A stretch of DNA of 64,000 bases, from positions 27,829,327-27,893,326 of the forward strand of contig QCXZ01000137.1 in NCBI GenBank assembly GCA_025024175.1. The letters run 5' to 3'. The DNA comes from Rhyzopertha dominica. Its lineage: Eukaryota; Arthropoda; Insecta; Coleoptera; Bostrichidae. Of this stretch, positions 8,674 to 21,793 are shown in pieces. The notes under the pieces were generated by a model. It ran no database searches. It saw only the letters and a program-made list of their open reading frames with translations, and was not told the DNA's origin. A program made the position numbers and the translations under genes. Numbering within the stretch: position 1 is the stretch's first letter; every line of letters begins with the position of its first letter.

Positions 8674-11600
8674 CGCAGTTTTCAGTTTCCGTGGAAAACA
8701 ACCTGTTTCTTAATGGTAGAAAGTAGGGCCAAGCAAGAGATAAGTGTGCGTACGTGTATGTCGTTTATCATAATTTTATAAACATCTTGTCAACTCAAAA
8801 CGTATTTAAGATCAAATCGGCCCAATAATATATCCATCCCACTTCTTTTAAACTACCCACTTAACCCGCATACGATCTGTCAAACCTATTCAGACCTGAA
8901 AGTTTATTATTTATTGAACAAATAACGGATAAAAACCTGATAAACAGTTGTTTGTGGCTGGATAGAATTATTGTTTTCATAAATGTGTCCCANAAAACTT
9001 CCTTTTTGGGTGTACTGTACAGATATGTAAAGCTCACGCAATTTCTCGTATCGCTTGACTTTAGATGTGCAATTAACTTATTGTATTCTTTGTTTAAATA
9101 AGGATACTACAGTTTAGGTTCGAATATATAAACTGTGAATAAAACTCATTTCTTTACTGTTGCCTCTATCATCTACCTAGAGAATTAAAGACGGTGTGTG
9201 GCATTCGCAATATTTTGTCCAGATTTTCTTTAATGGAATGTGTTTTTATGTAGTACTTAAGAATTAAAAAGGTGAAACTTAACAACGATTGGGAAAGACA
9301 GGCCTTAAATATATATACTAAATTTCTAATTTACTTATCGATTTTGTGGCAGACAAAACGCATATTCACATCGATGTTAGCCGTCGATAAAATTTTGTGT
9401 ATCAAATATACAACTAAATAAAAAGTGAGCTAAACTACGTCAAATCAATAGCACTCCAAAAGCGATACAGGAAATAATATTATGTGAAAAAGAAATTTTC
9501 AACAGCAGCTGGGGATTTTAGAAAAGCCAAGCAAAAAATAATGTATTACAAAATCAGATGGGCAGACATTCAAAAATGAAGAAAAAATACCAATAGAATT
9601 TAACCATCATTTCTCCAACGCGAGTTAAATATTAAAAATTAAAAAACAAGGAAAGCTATACCTGTTTATGTACATTCAAAATTCGAAACCGGTGTTCTGT
9701 AACAAGTGTCAGTTTCAAGTGTAAATTTAATAAACTCATCATCCACAGCTTTAAGCTCTTAACCTAATTAATAATCAAGCGTGCAATAGGCACAACGATT
9801 CATAATTAGCCAACTACAAAAAGACGTGCATCACTTGTATGATTCGTATACGTATTCAACTGTAACAATAGCAATTAACATGAAATGTAGCATCAGAAAA
9901 GCTCTTCATAATATTCACCTCCGGAAGCCACTACATTAAAAGCATCCTCGACGGCCCCGAAAACATATACATTATTTCGTGTACATTTCTCTTGCTTGTA
10001 CCGTGATTTGCCGTTAAGCACTTATTCAAAAGTTTTGTCATGGCGCTCCTCTGATTTATATACGCGTTCTTCGCTTCAGTGCTTGCTATCTTGTGTGGAA
10101 AACCTGAAAAGAGTGCGCGTGCAAGATGTATTATGAAGTCTCCTTTCACGCTGCATCCACTGGATGGTATCCATTGTACGAAGCTATAGCACTCTACAGC
10201 GTCATTCAGAAAGCGCTAGCGCTTTACTACGGAAACGATTGTGGCTAAGAAACAGCTTTTTATTATTTAGTATTCACTCAACCCTTCGAAACTATATGGA
10301 AATTCGTTCGCTGTGAGGGAGTATTTATACGTAGCTAGATCGAAAAACTATGACGTTTTATAAATAAATTAAATAAGTTTTACATCCAGAAGCTCAATTG
10401 AAATATTGAATTTTTCGAGTGAACTTGTCTAGCATACACAGCCAACAACATTTTGAAAGCAGGAACAGTTTGGTTTAGTTACTTGTTTCTGAAGGTGTTG
10501 TCAGGCTAGATATAAATATGCTGTATATTTCCACATAATTATACATACTATAAATAGCTGTGTTATTGAAAATACTATTAGAATGTGGACGACATTGGTT
10601 TCAGCGTTCACAGTAGGTATACTTGTAATTAATACATTTATAAAACAAATCGCTTTTTTTTATACAAACACTGACAAAAAGTATCAAACCGTCGCGTCGT
10701 TTCAATTACTCTTGTTATCATTAATAGAACCTGTAAAAGGTGTTTGACACAAAGTCAAAGTTATTTACGTAAATACGTCCAGAAAGCAATACAAAGTACA
10801 AGTGGGTATTTTTATATTGTCCAGGATTTTAAATAAGATTAATCACAACCCATATATATGGGTACAGAAAGCGTAACCCACCGGTCACGGATCAGTATTT
10901 AATATCATACTGTTACGTATACGGGTTCGAAAAAATACGGATTTCAGACTTGTACCAAAATACACTAAATCCAAACAAAAAAAGTTCGAAACTACTATTA
11001 TAAAGATACTAATTCAGTAAACCAATATTCGGAACACTATACTGCACTTACTATCACTTTGAAAATCCTGGTTCGATTGTTTCACTACTTCAGATTTTAA
11101 ACTTCAGCGCTCTTGTCGAACTATATGTTGAAAGTCTCCGAATGATATCTAGATATCAGAGATATCTAGTTGCTGCTGAAGCTTCGCGAACATTCGATCG
11201 AGCCAATATGTTCGAAATTCACAATATGACCTTAGGCCACGATGCATATCCGAAACCCTACTTCAAATTTGACATGCACCATCGTACTCAGCAGCAAAAA
11301 TCAGGTTCAATGGCACCCATAGACCAAAATCTTTTTTTGTACTTTTAGTTATTTAGTTATCACGGTGCATGTCCTTAATATAGTGGTACCTAATCCAAAT
11401 TTAAGTCAATGAAATCCGCTAAAAATCAGAATTAGAATTTAAATGCGTGATTATGCATTATGCCATACTTAACATTTTGACAAACTCATGCAATTTTGAA
11501 ACAGAAATGCAAAAATTGAAAATAATGAAGGCAGTGATACTAAATCTAATTAGTCTTAGTATCACGCAGAGAGAAGAAAAATATTAACAGGTGCCACTTA

Positions 11601-12162
11601 TAGATATGAAAATTGGTAAACTACATACGAATACAATAGGCAAATCTATTTTAGACCCAAACCCAAAACAGTACAATATTTTAAACAAGATAACCATGAA
11701 AATTTTGATCCATCAAATCTGAAAGGAATGATCAAGATACCTAGAACTGTGATATTTCAACTCGCGGCCATTTTTGTATCAAATTCTATTGCAAAGTTTT
11801 AGTTCAACAAACTGCCGTTAGAGGGCAACACTAAGGTACATTATCGAAACATCAACATTTTGATTTTTAAACATTTGCTAGTTTTGTTTCAACCAATTTA
11901 CATAAAATTAGATACACCAAATAAATTTCAATTCGATTTCTTTAAGCCGTTTCCATCATGTGTTGGTTCATTCATTCAACTTTGTTTTTTGTTTCGTTGC
12001 TTTGTTTTTTATTGCAAGGAAGATTTCAATTTAGTATTAATTTGTTTAAATTTCGCTTTTTTGCAGTGTCTGTCCACCCATGGNTCTAATGAAACTATTG
12101 TAAAAAATGTTGTTCGATCAGGACATTGCCATGAACTCATCAATAGTATTTCAACTATATTT
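8674..12162. other. AT-rich non-coding stretch
   Basis: Only small random open frames occur. Short perfect palindromes are visible (ACCCATATATATGGGT near 10849-10864 and GATATCTAGATATC at 11144-11157) but no gene, terminal repeats or RNA gene. Confidence 0.55.
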
Positions 12163-12563
12163 GGATCATCCAACAGACGGAGTAATAAACACGCGTGATC
12201 TTCACGTGATTTTCAAACGCAGGTTTCCTATTGGTTCTCCGCAACCGAAGATCTGCTTCAACCCCGTTTCGTACTAGCCAACCTTACCGATCGACCGAAA
12301 TTAAACTAAAATTGCAAAACTATGTTCTTGGGCAATTTAATTGTAAGATTTTGCCATACGGCATCTTTGAGTAAACTTTTCTGTTGCAAATTCCGAACCT
12401 GAACGTACGCTAAGTCCAGAAAAAGTGAGGTTATGTTGCCTCAGAAAAAATAAATGTTAAAATTTGATGTGCGGTTTAAGTTACGCTTTTCGGAAGGGAA
12501 GGGGTTCCGATCACGTGATAAATGTGTGGACTACACGTGATCACTTCATCTGTTGGGTGATCC
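12163..12563. mobile_element. Short MITE-like element with inverted ends
   Basis: The left end GGATCATCCAACAGACG (12163-12179) is matched in inverse at 12547-12563 (CATCTGTTGGGTGATCC) with two differences. Inside, CACGTGAT motifs recur on both sides (12195-12209 and 12512-12543). The interior shows no reading frame. I could not find a convincing TSD, so the superfamily is undetermined. Confidence 0.55.
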
Positions 12564-14914
12564 TAGTAGAGTATCACCTTTGTTCGTAGATGTATAATTT
12601 TATTATTAATAATAGTTTTTTCGTGGTTCTACCAAGCGTGTATTGACAGATACGTAACCTATAAGTATCAAAATCTCACGTACCTTGGCATCCTAATGAC
12701 ATCTGTTATCAGAAGCTGAATTAAATTTTTGCAATACGTTTTGATTCCTGTTTTAGAGGAGTAAATTGGGCTACTAGAGTGCTAGGTATCTGGGGTATGA
12801 TAAATACTTATTTGATTTTGATAACTTATTGTTAGTTTGGTTACAGTTTGTTTTACGTGTCTAGTGTATTTGCTTGTTTTAACGATATGATGCCAAAAAC
12901 AATGGTAAGATACGTACATATTTAAATTACGAACTTACGTTAAGCTATTGGGTGCTTAAGCCGCAAACAGATCCAGCCTCCAAAGTTCTACGATAAGATA
13001 ACAGGAGCTTTCCTTACACAAAAAAGACAGCTACGAGTACCTATATCAATTCGAAGCAAACGTGGCAGCGGCGAAAGAAGATTTCAAAAACTACATACAT
13101 TTTATCGTAGGTCAAATAAAGAATCAGAAATGAAAATAAATGACGGTATTCTACAAAGGAATAACGTATTAATTTAGGTAAAAGACATATTAGAGGTTAT
13201 AGACATCAAAGAAAAGTTTCTGTTCTTCACTGCCTATTTTTATTAAATTGATAAGCCCGGTGAAGTTTCCTACAATTGGACTGTTTTTTTCTTGCTCCCC
13301 GGCAGCTAGGAATAAATATTTATTTTGCCCATAAATGTTACTTTAAATAATTGTTAATTAATGTGTTAATTAGTTGGTAATCAGTTTGAGAATATTTGTT
13401 TACAGATATTTATTTTGTAAGATAAATACGAGTTGGTTAAGTGAAAGTTATTACCTATGTAAATTAAAAATGTTTGGACACCGTAATGTAGGCTTCTTTT
13501 TCTCTCTTAAAGCAGTTAGTAGTTAAATNTATTTAGTAAATCTATATTTGCTGTAGCACATTGATTCCATGATTTTGGTCTCTCGAAAATAAAATGGCAT
13601 GATATGCGCATTATTTATATATACACACACGTGTTAAAACTTTTATTTCGTTGCCTCACCCTAGTGACATCCAAACCTTTCGCAGCTATCCGTTCTTCAA
13701 TAACTTGGATGAAAATTATTACATAATAACGTTATATATTACTGACTATTTCTCAACTTTTAAAATGTTAGGTTTAAACGGCTGTTTAATTGGTCTGAAC
13801 ATTCTTTGGTCTGAACTAATATCACTTATAGTAATTTAGTGACATCCATTATTGCCATTACTGTGCCAATACGTAACTTCAAATTTTGTGCAGTTCCATG
13901 TAAGCTTGTAAAGCGATGTGTCGTGTAAAGATGTGCGTAATACAAATTATGGCTCATGCGCCTTTTTATACTATGTTCTGCTAAATACTTTTAACCGCTT
14001 AGTAAAAATTGTGTTTATGGGTATTTTTATAGGCCTTCTTCATCTATAAATATTGCTCCTTACTCTCCATCTAAATGTGCCATTTTTAAGGAGCTACCTT
14101 TACCATCTCACGTGATTAAATGATAAATATTGTGCCAAGCATAAGTTAAAACAACTTTTTTTAGACACAGAAGCTACGAAACAAACCTACATTATAGAGC
14201 GCAGACAATTACTCAGGTCTATGAAATCTTGTAAGGCAGAAATTGAGTACATAATTCAATTTCTGTACTTTGAATCTCAACAATTAATGGATCGTTGAAA
14301 CCACCCAATTTATTTATCGCCATTAGAAGATCTTTGATTGCTGAAATAGAATTTTATTTGTAACCTTAGATTAGCATGCTCGTGTCTAATATAAACTTTA
14401 CTTTAAATAAACTATTGTACATTTATGCTATCTATTTGGACAAATATTGATGAGGGGTTGGTAATAGGTCGTGTACGTAAATGCAGCTTAATATTTACCC
14501 GCAAGTTCCTCTGTTTATTAAAAAGACAAACAATTTCTCAAATTCTAAACCGGCTCTCAAATATCTTCTTCAGTAAGCTTTTATTCTGTCAATCCATTCG
14601 TGACATTCGTTACTTTCATTTAAACCTCAGCATCAGATCACTGAAAAGCACATATTATGCGTCAAACTGAGGCACGAAATATCTCAGGAACCTTTGGGCA
14701 AATTTATTGTGTTTGTTCAAGTGACAAATGGATATCAACATTAAGGTATGCAATAGGTTGGCATTACACTTTCTCCGATAGCGGCTGTACATTGATAAAA
14801 TATTACTACAGATTACTACATATTATATGATAATTTTAGAAGCCACTTCTTCATGAGTAGTAATGTTTAAATGAATAAGGATCTGTAGATGTGCTCCACA
14901 GATCGTTGCTAAAG
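12564..14914. other. AT-rich non-coding stretch
   Basis: No open frame longer than about 80 codons and none recognisable. A short TATATATACACACACG run lies near 13615-13632. Nothing else is supported. Confidence 0.5.
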
Positions 14915-15804
14915 CAGTGGCGGCTCCTCGGGGTAGGCAAGGTAGGCACCGCCTACCTTGCAGTTACATTCAACAATGCAAAATAAATAATAATTAGCTA
15001 GAAATTAATATTTTTTTAATGCAACTTGATTTTATACTAGTGTTTATTTAATATTTCATCTCAAGTTTACCCATACCGCTCAAAAATAACGAACCGCGTT
15101 ATTATGGCGAACGTTTAAATTGGGAATAGGCGACACAACTTGACCAACTGAAATTCATTTGTATTTGTGTTCACGTCCTTCAGAATCTGCACCGTTTACG
15201 ACCGCAGTTGACGGTTAACGTAGTAAAATCTTCGCGCATATAGATCCGGCTCAGGCGGAATGATCGGTCGCCTACGACAAACTTTGTATGGATTCGGGCT
15301 ATTCGCATTGCGAAAGAGGGCGATAGAGGTTTTAAATGACACCGGTAGATGGCAGCAACTTGCAAGTGTAAGATTTTTAAATTGTTTTCTGTCTTATTCA
15401 AAATGAAACATCATAATAATCATGCAATAGGAAGACGTGACATAGGAATATGTTATATAAATTTTCAATATGCTCTGAACAGTTACAACACGGATAATAT
15501 TAGGTGCTCTATTATTTAAATTAAGTACTATTACACAAGTTTCGTTTAGTTTTTTAGTGTTTTTGAGCTTATTATAGTTTGAGTTGTGCTAAATTTTTTG
15601 TTTAACATTTGATTTTGAGAAATTTAAGGTCGATTAGAGCAGAAAACGAATAAATGTGCGGTGGTATACGAATAAAAATAAATGATTGGCATGACCATTA
15701 AAATACACATGTTCCAAGATCGAAGACAATAATTATAATTGCTCATACTATATACGAGTATAAGGTGTCGCCTACCCTACTTGGAAGGTCACGAGCCGCC
15801 ACTG
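14915..15804. mobile_element. Non-autonomous hAT-like element, copy 1 (890 bp)
   Basis: The element starts CAGTGGCGGCTC and ends GAGCCGCCACTG, perfect 12-bp inverted termini. It is flanked by TGCTAAAG (14907-14914) and CCCTAAAG (15805-15812), which fits an 8-bp hAT-type TSD with two changes. Just inside the left end is a strong palindrome around GGTAGGCAAGGTAGGCACCGCC. The open frame at 15180-15401 on the minus strand is not recognisable as transposase. A second copy at 30350-31110 is about 90% similar but lacks some 130 bp (corresponding to about 15170-15295 here). Confidence 0.82.
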
Positions 15805-18800
15805 CCCTAAAGCATATCGTTTTAAGGTTATTTGCTGTTACCAGTTAAGATGTTAACAAAAATACGTGGCTAATACTAACAAATCTGTGTTTCTTGTAAC
15901 GACTCAAAATCACTATCTATTATAAAGTCCTCCGCCGCGCCTGTCTGTCTGTTCGCGATAAACTCAAAAACTAGTGAACTGAGATAGAGTTATTTATAAG
16001 GAAGGTTTAGGTGTATAAGTTATCAGGATTTTTTTAAAATTAAATGACATGGTATAACGATAATTGTTGGAAGTTTCTGAAAAAGTCAAATCGCCTGGGA
16101 GTTTTCATAGAAAACGTGCCTAATTTCTTCGAGATATAACAAAACAATGCATAGTGGTATATTCCTCTTTTATAGATTTACAAAAAACTCCGTGATGTCA
16201 TATATGTATCTATATTTTAAGGATAGGTTACTGTATCCATTCTATATTCTAAAATGTCAGGTATAATGCAATAATTAGAAAGCTATTTAGACGAATACAG
16301 TATTAATTCTTATCAGCTTAAATATGTTACTTAGCTTAAGAGGAATCCGTACGTGTCCCTAATACTTCTTACGGCATTATTTCTCCCACTACAAGAAAAC
16401 AGAGGTCGCTGGCTTTGTACACTCAAATTGGAAAGTTTCGGTGCAGCACGAGCCTCATCGTATGAATCAAACGCAATGCATTTTTTGGGACTGTACCGTC
16501 CAAACGGTTGACAGTTCGCAGAAGTGGTAAGAGAATGCCAATTTGCCGGAATACGAGGTAATGCTATGCCGAATTTAATGTAACTCAAATAATAATTAAA
16601 TAAACACCGCAAAATTTTGCGAACAGGCAGATAAAGGTGAAAACTGGAGGGACTACTGAAAAAATTAATATTACCGTGGCTTCCAATCCTCGTAAACAGC
16701 ATGTAAAGTTGAGCGTTTTCTGCCTATTATTCGTTTTTTTTAAGTACATTTGCAATTAAAATATATCTATTACTTAAAGATCGGTTCAGTAAGCCCTGTA
16801 GTATAAACCCTTGTCTTTACAATGAGTCAAAGATTGAAAAATAAAGCATGTACCATGGATTCCGCAGAGCTTGTTTTCGGGCTCCAGGCCAACGTACGGA
16901 CCCCTCTTAAGCATTCCATGCACACTATTATAATGTTTTAGACCATATAATTTAAATAAATATTTTAGTTAGAGTTATCGCAAAAAATTACGCACGCGAA
17001 ATTAAATTTAAGCGTTTTTATCACACCGATGACGGGACTCACTTGATGCGATCAACCCCGCCCCACGCCGCGCCCACGCTTTGGCCCAACGTTTCTGTAT
17101 AAGCCGAGCGATAATGCGCGCGTACTCCTATAATAAACAAATTTTTGTAACGAATATAGGTGACGACTGGAAGGTGGCCTAAAAATAAAAGATAACAGCC
17201 AATTCCTGAATACACCAGTAAAAGATTCCTAAAAAAGAACCTTCGGCATCTTTTGTTGTTTCTTTATCTGCTACGGTTACCGACATATCCACAATGGTTT
17301 TGCAGCGTGATATTCAAATCTGTAGGGAGTAAATGTTATTTATCACCATCATAATGAAGGTATTTTAATCACGAGGGCAAGTGCTTTTGTTTGTAGTAAA
17401 AAATATAGTTCAGCCTTCTCAAATACAAGCAGGTACGGGGTAAACTGATGGTTGGTTAGTTTAATAAAGGGAGTGATGGAGTGCCACCCACTCATTGTTT
17501 TAATCTGCACGTTGCTTATTTACATCCTGAAATAAACCCCACGGCTCCATGGCACTGATTTCGTTCGTATGGGGGCCGTCGGAGCCGAGCGCATTTGAAA
17601 AATTTGGTATGCTAATGCGGAGCGGGGTACGAAACAACACGATTACCTTAGCGCATTCAATTGCTTTATCAAATATACGAGTTCGAAAAGCGGAAAACTT
17701 TAGTGGAAATCTCACTTAAACGAAAGGAATCAGGCAGCGTAAAATTGTTTCTTCGGCTTTTGGCCACAGCACTGGTTCTTTAGATTTAGAGCTTTTGTTT
17801 ATTTTATAGTATTCAAAGGTGGGAGAGGGAGGCTAATAGTAAATAACGGTTTTCAAGTTAGATTGTTTTATATTTGACAGACAGGCAAATGTAGTTACAG
17901 TCATTTCATATGTAAACAGCACTAAATTAATTGAACATGACACTTCAAAATTCCAAAACCGAAATCCAATGGCACATAAAAGATGTGATGTACCAAACAA
18001 GCTTGTTCTAATATTGACTGTTGCCGTTTGTCATAAATTTAGGTAGAGAAGTGGCTCTGCGCACAAATCAATGAAATTGTTGGAATAACGGAAAACCGCC
18101 GATAATTTAATTATTACATTGTTTTTGGGGAGATAAATGACGATAAATGCTTGTTCAAGCTCTACGCTTCGCAGGTAACAAGGTAACTTCAGCTAAATGC
18201 AATTGGAATTTATTAAATTATGTTGAAATACTCTTGCGATTTGAAAGCGAATTAGTACATTCTTGTTTTCTATTCGCAAACATGTTTGAGTTTTATTAAA
18301 CTTGGGAGAGGAAATGGATCTTGTGGAAACTAGTTGTCTTATAACTTACTACGTGTTTAAATAATGATGTCACTAGAGTTATAGATATTCATAATCGAGC
18401 AGTGTTGGGCGACACGACTAAATATTAATGTTTTTGGGTATCGACGTATTCACTTTCTGAATTCGATATAGGTACGCATGGGCGTACCCAGCTTTTGGTC
18501 GGGGGGGGGGGGCAAAGCAGGAACCTCCTGTAGGGCATAATTTAANATAAATNGAAATAATAAACGTTTGTAAGATATAGGTACTTAAGTAATTAATGTA
18601 TAATCTTCGTGGATTTTCTGCAAGTCTACTTAAAACATCTGTGAAATAAAGACCCAAATTATTTATATGTTTTCTATGTACACTGATCATACAAAGCCTC
18701 TTTATTACTAATTCAGTTACTGATGAACTCAGTTAGGTGAGGTGTATTCAGTTGCATCGCTCTCGCATTTAACAAAAGATGAGTTGATACATTTTATTTG

Positions 18801-19439
18801 GGAGAATAAAGATCCGTGATCAACATAATGTACAATGATATCATACGAAGTACCAAATGAACATTTCTCCTTAAAAGTTCTACTAATAGGACCACGATTT
18901 CTGATTCAGAATTAATACATATCAAAAACTAATTCATTAACCGACGCGCTTTTAGTACAGTTTCAACTTCTCACACTAGAAGTTTTAGAAATTTAAGCTA
19001 GGAGTTCATATGTATAGGTGCTAAAGATACAATTGTAGTAATTTTTACTCCCCAGGGAAAGAGACTCAATAAATAACTAACATTATTAATCCTCAGAATG
19101 ACAAATGCCTCAGCTTTATGTGTCAAGCCAACCTCCTTAGATTACCAGTACATTGCTCTCAAAATTAACCGACTACTTAATATTTTAACAAAATTAAGTT
19201 TCATTTAAATTAACTGAAATATATTTAATTGCATTTTTAACAACACGCCGGGTTTTAATTCGTGCTGATAATGCTTTTACTGGATTCCTAAAACTTATAT
19301 TAAATAAACTGACCTTCACAAACGTGAGTTCGGATGGATTTTTAGTTTTTTTTTGTATTAATTGTTAAAATGTAATGTGAGTTTAGAAATTTGGTACAAA
19401 AGTTAGAGTTATCACCGAATATATGACAGATTCTGATTA
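15805..19439. other. Non-coding stretch with interspersed-repeat debris
   Basis: At 15918-16110 the text (TCCGCCGCGCCTGTCTGTCTG, AAACTCAAAAACTAGTGAAC, GAAGGTTTAGGTGTATAA) resembles a repeat common in insect genomes, but I cannot name the family. A run of ten or more G bases lies at 18500-18512 next to GGCGTACCCAGC, another repeat-like junction. Open frames of 60-123 codons (for example 16331-16702 minus) have no recognisable domains. Confidence 0.4.
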
Positions 19440-19700
19440 GAGGTGGGAAGTTCGTGAACGAACGAAGTGTACTATTCAGTTGCGCCACAATGAACGATCT
19501 CGTTCGTCAGGATAAAATGAACTAGTCGTTTTGAACGATGCAAGGGACTTGTATGATACTGGACTGACACAGATATGCAGTTCGCAAGTTCGCATTGAAC
19601 GACTGAACAACCGCGAGCGATCTATGACCTATGGGAAGGACGAACGACCGTTCGTGAACGAACACGCGAATTACGATGTGCGGCCGGGTGAACGGTATAA
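19440..19700. repeat. hAT-like fragment rich in GAACGA/TTCGTT motifs
   Basis: It starts TAGAGGTGGGAAGTTCG and is densely filled with GAACGA and CGTTCGTGAACG motifs in both orientations. Such subterminal repeats with an AGAGGTGGGAAG end are typical of hAT MITEs. The other terminus and TSD were not found. The overlapping open frames on both strands (19522-19767) are explained by this composition rather than by genes. Confidence 0.4.
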
Positions 19701-20400
19701 TAAAGCTATTTCGCAATGTATAGCGTATAATGTCGTCGCAGTCAAGCAGTCCTCGTTTCGCTGTTAGGCATTTTTATTTAACATTCTGTTGCAAGCCAGA
19801 TTGTTGGAATAAGACAGTAATATACCAAATATGTAATTATTATATCAATACCTAAATATTGCTGGTACTTTTGAAATGGCAGTATATCTTGTGTAGAAGA
19901 CGGAAACCAGGCAGAATAAAAAAAATAATGTATAATGTTTCACAAGGCCCTTTCAACGTTTATAAAACGAGCTGTAGGCGACAAAATAGCGTCTTATGAT
20001 ACCAGTTTTTTTAATATACTATTAAAGTTAGGTATACAAAAATGCACACCACGTTTTTATGGAACACTAGCATTTTCTGATATCTTAATGAATTCTAATC
20101 TATTTCTTAACCATACGAGTGGTATGTATCATCAGCCGTTACCAGCAAGTAAAGTATAGAATCTAGACAAATTCAAACATACAACATGAGATTTCTTATA
20201 CAGGCGTAATTGGGTGTGTTCACAAGTTATTAAATATGAACTTTTATACATTAAAAAAGACTAATTAATTAATTAAGCGTGTATCTGTATCCATAACGCT
20301 GCAAAAAAATTTTTAACCAAAATAAATTGTTTACAGCTTCTCAGTTCGCAACGTGGCTACAACGCAGTTTTAAGACACGCTCAGATTGACTAGGACTGGC

Positions 20401-21191
20401 TGTGACGTATCACCCGATGTAAACAAGATAGCGTCCGCTACTTTCCGTATTTCATTTGCGTTATTGGTTATGTTTGAGAGTGTTCTCGTTTGTTTTTTAT
20501 AAATTCAACAATATGTCGTCGGAATGCTTTGTTACAGCGTCTTCGAACCATTTGCCGGCTGTAGATATGTTTATAGTCACCGAATTTATCAAGAACGACC
20601 CACGTATTAATGCTGCTGAAATCAAAGGCGCTAAAGCAGCAGCATAAGTAATTAATAAAGCAGCTTAATCTGCAATTTAATACATTATGGATCATTGATA
20701 TTTTGAACGAAATGCATCTTTTTTCTACTGCAAGTCGTGAGCAATACGGAGATGCAGCTATAGCTTATTATTTTCAGGTGAAGCGAGAGGGGCTCATATG
20801 TATACTGCAGTCCAAGATATGCCCGGAACACAAAGTTCGTGCAAAAAATTATGCAGTTACTCTAAGTCTCACAACAGTAAAATGTAGATTTTGTCTTGGT
20901 CGTACCCCTTCTGGCTGCTTTAAACCATCTCCGTTTGTGTTCGTTGTCTCCGGGTAGCCGGGTACACTTACGAATATTTTGTTGAGACTATTGACGGATG
21001 TATTTGAAATTTGAACACTGGCACAATGCACCATCTGCTGTTAGCTTCTGGTTTGTACATGCTTAAACATTCTCCCAGTTGTTAGGAGGAGTCCGTTAAA
21101 AGCAAGAAAACAACTCGTTTCACTCGGCACAAGCAAAGGCACGTAGGTAACATAACCTATATTCTTTGTTTACATCGGGTGCTAGGTCACA
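20401..21191. mobile_element. TIR-bounded element carrying a broken SWIM/YqaJ-type gene
   Basis: The left end TGTGACGTATCACCCGATG… (20401-20426) and the inverse of 21166-21191 agree at 24 of 26 bases, forming clear terminal inverted repeats about 790 bp apart. The interior contains the degenerate gene listed at 20513-20957. No TSD was recognised, so the superfamily is open; the unit could be a DNA transposon or a non-autonomous derivative that captured this gene. BEL element B begins only 107 bp downstream. Confidence 0.55.
20513..20957 (+). pseudogene. Remnant of SWIM-zinc-finger (YqaJ-associated) insect protein
   Basis: The first frame from ATG 20513 gives an N-terminal block (SNHLPAVDMFIVTEFIK… then AAEIKGAKAAA) ending at 20647. 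After a break, the frame 20703-20957 gives SREQYGDAAIAYY, QVKREG, CPEHKVRAKNYAV and a C..C…GC cluster. From memory this order matches a widespread insect and arachnid family in which YGD…YVQVKRE and PEHxVR precede a SWIM finger CxxC…GGCKH. Here the finger histidine is lost (GCFKP) and there are stops and a frame break, so it is a pseudogene. Family assignment is recognition, not a search; a profile search would settle it. Confidence 0.5.
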
Positions 21192-21297
21192 CCACAGTAG
21201 AGGTTTGAAAATTTGAAATTTTTAGGACGTAACAAGGGTGCTCCAAATATACACATGGCATGATTTCTAAAAAAATGTGAAAAAACCCAGTTATCAC

Positions 21298-21552
21298 TGT
21301 AGGGACCCGTACTAAAGATTACTTTCTTAGTAATTAGGTTACCCTGTTGCGCTGGCGAAGGACCAGTGTATTTTTTGATAAAAGAAACACACAAAAACTT
21401 TAACATTATGTCTATTAACAACACTTACATCTTTCATACATCTACTCTTAGCGCTGTTCGGCACAATACTATCTTTACAGATGGGTTTATTTGGGGGTGG
21501 GCGACAACCCCTTTACCCACGCAATGCCATAAATCATTTGGGCGACCAAACA
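21298..21552 (-). repeat. 3' LTR of BEL element B
   Basis: 255 bp matching 25407-25663 with roughly 14 substitutions and a 2-bp indel. Immediately inside it, 21553-21567 reads on the minus strand as a purine-rich tract (CAATGGGCGGGTGCA) that fits a polypurine tract. Confidence 0.9.
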
Positions 21553-21793
21553 TGCACCCGCCCATTGAAATAATGATTTCAATTAAACTGGATAAAGTCA
21601 CAAAAGATTATGAGGTTAAAAAAATGAAAATACTATATACAAATATTAACTAATTTAAAGATGTGTAAAAACAATACATATAACAGAAACGGAAGAAGTA
21701 TGAACATGTATGAACATGAAATAATGAAATAAAAGCACTATAAAAAATATAAGAGTCACTGGCTACCATTGTTACCTTGGCGCATTAGTCATT

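Noticed and set aside
15180..15401. Minus-strand frame within hAT-like copy 1 as a transposase
   Set aside because: 73 codons with no hAT catalytic or BED motif; most of it is missing from copy 2, as expected for non-coding filler.
16331..16702. 123-codon minus-strand frame as a possible gene
   Set aside because: No recognisable domain, no neighbouring exon signals, and composition fits chance in this repeat-rich stretch.
18396..18411. CAGTGTTGGGC near 18400 and again near 34304 as paired ends of one element
   Set aside because: The two sites have the same orientation, are 16 kb apart and share no sequence beyond the motif; at best isolated hAT ends.
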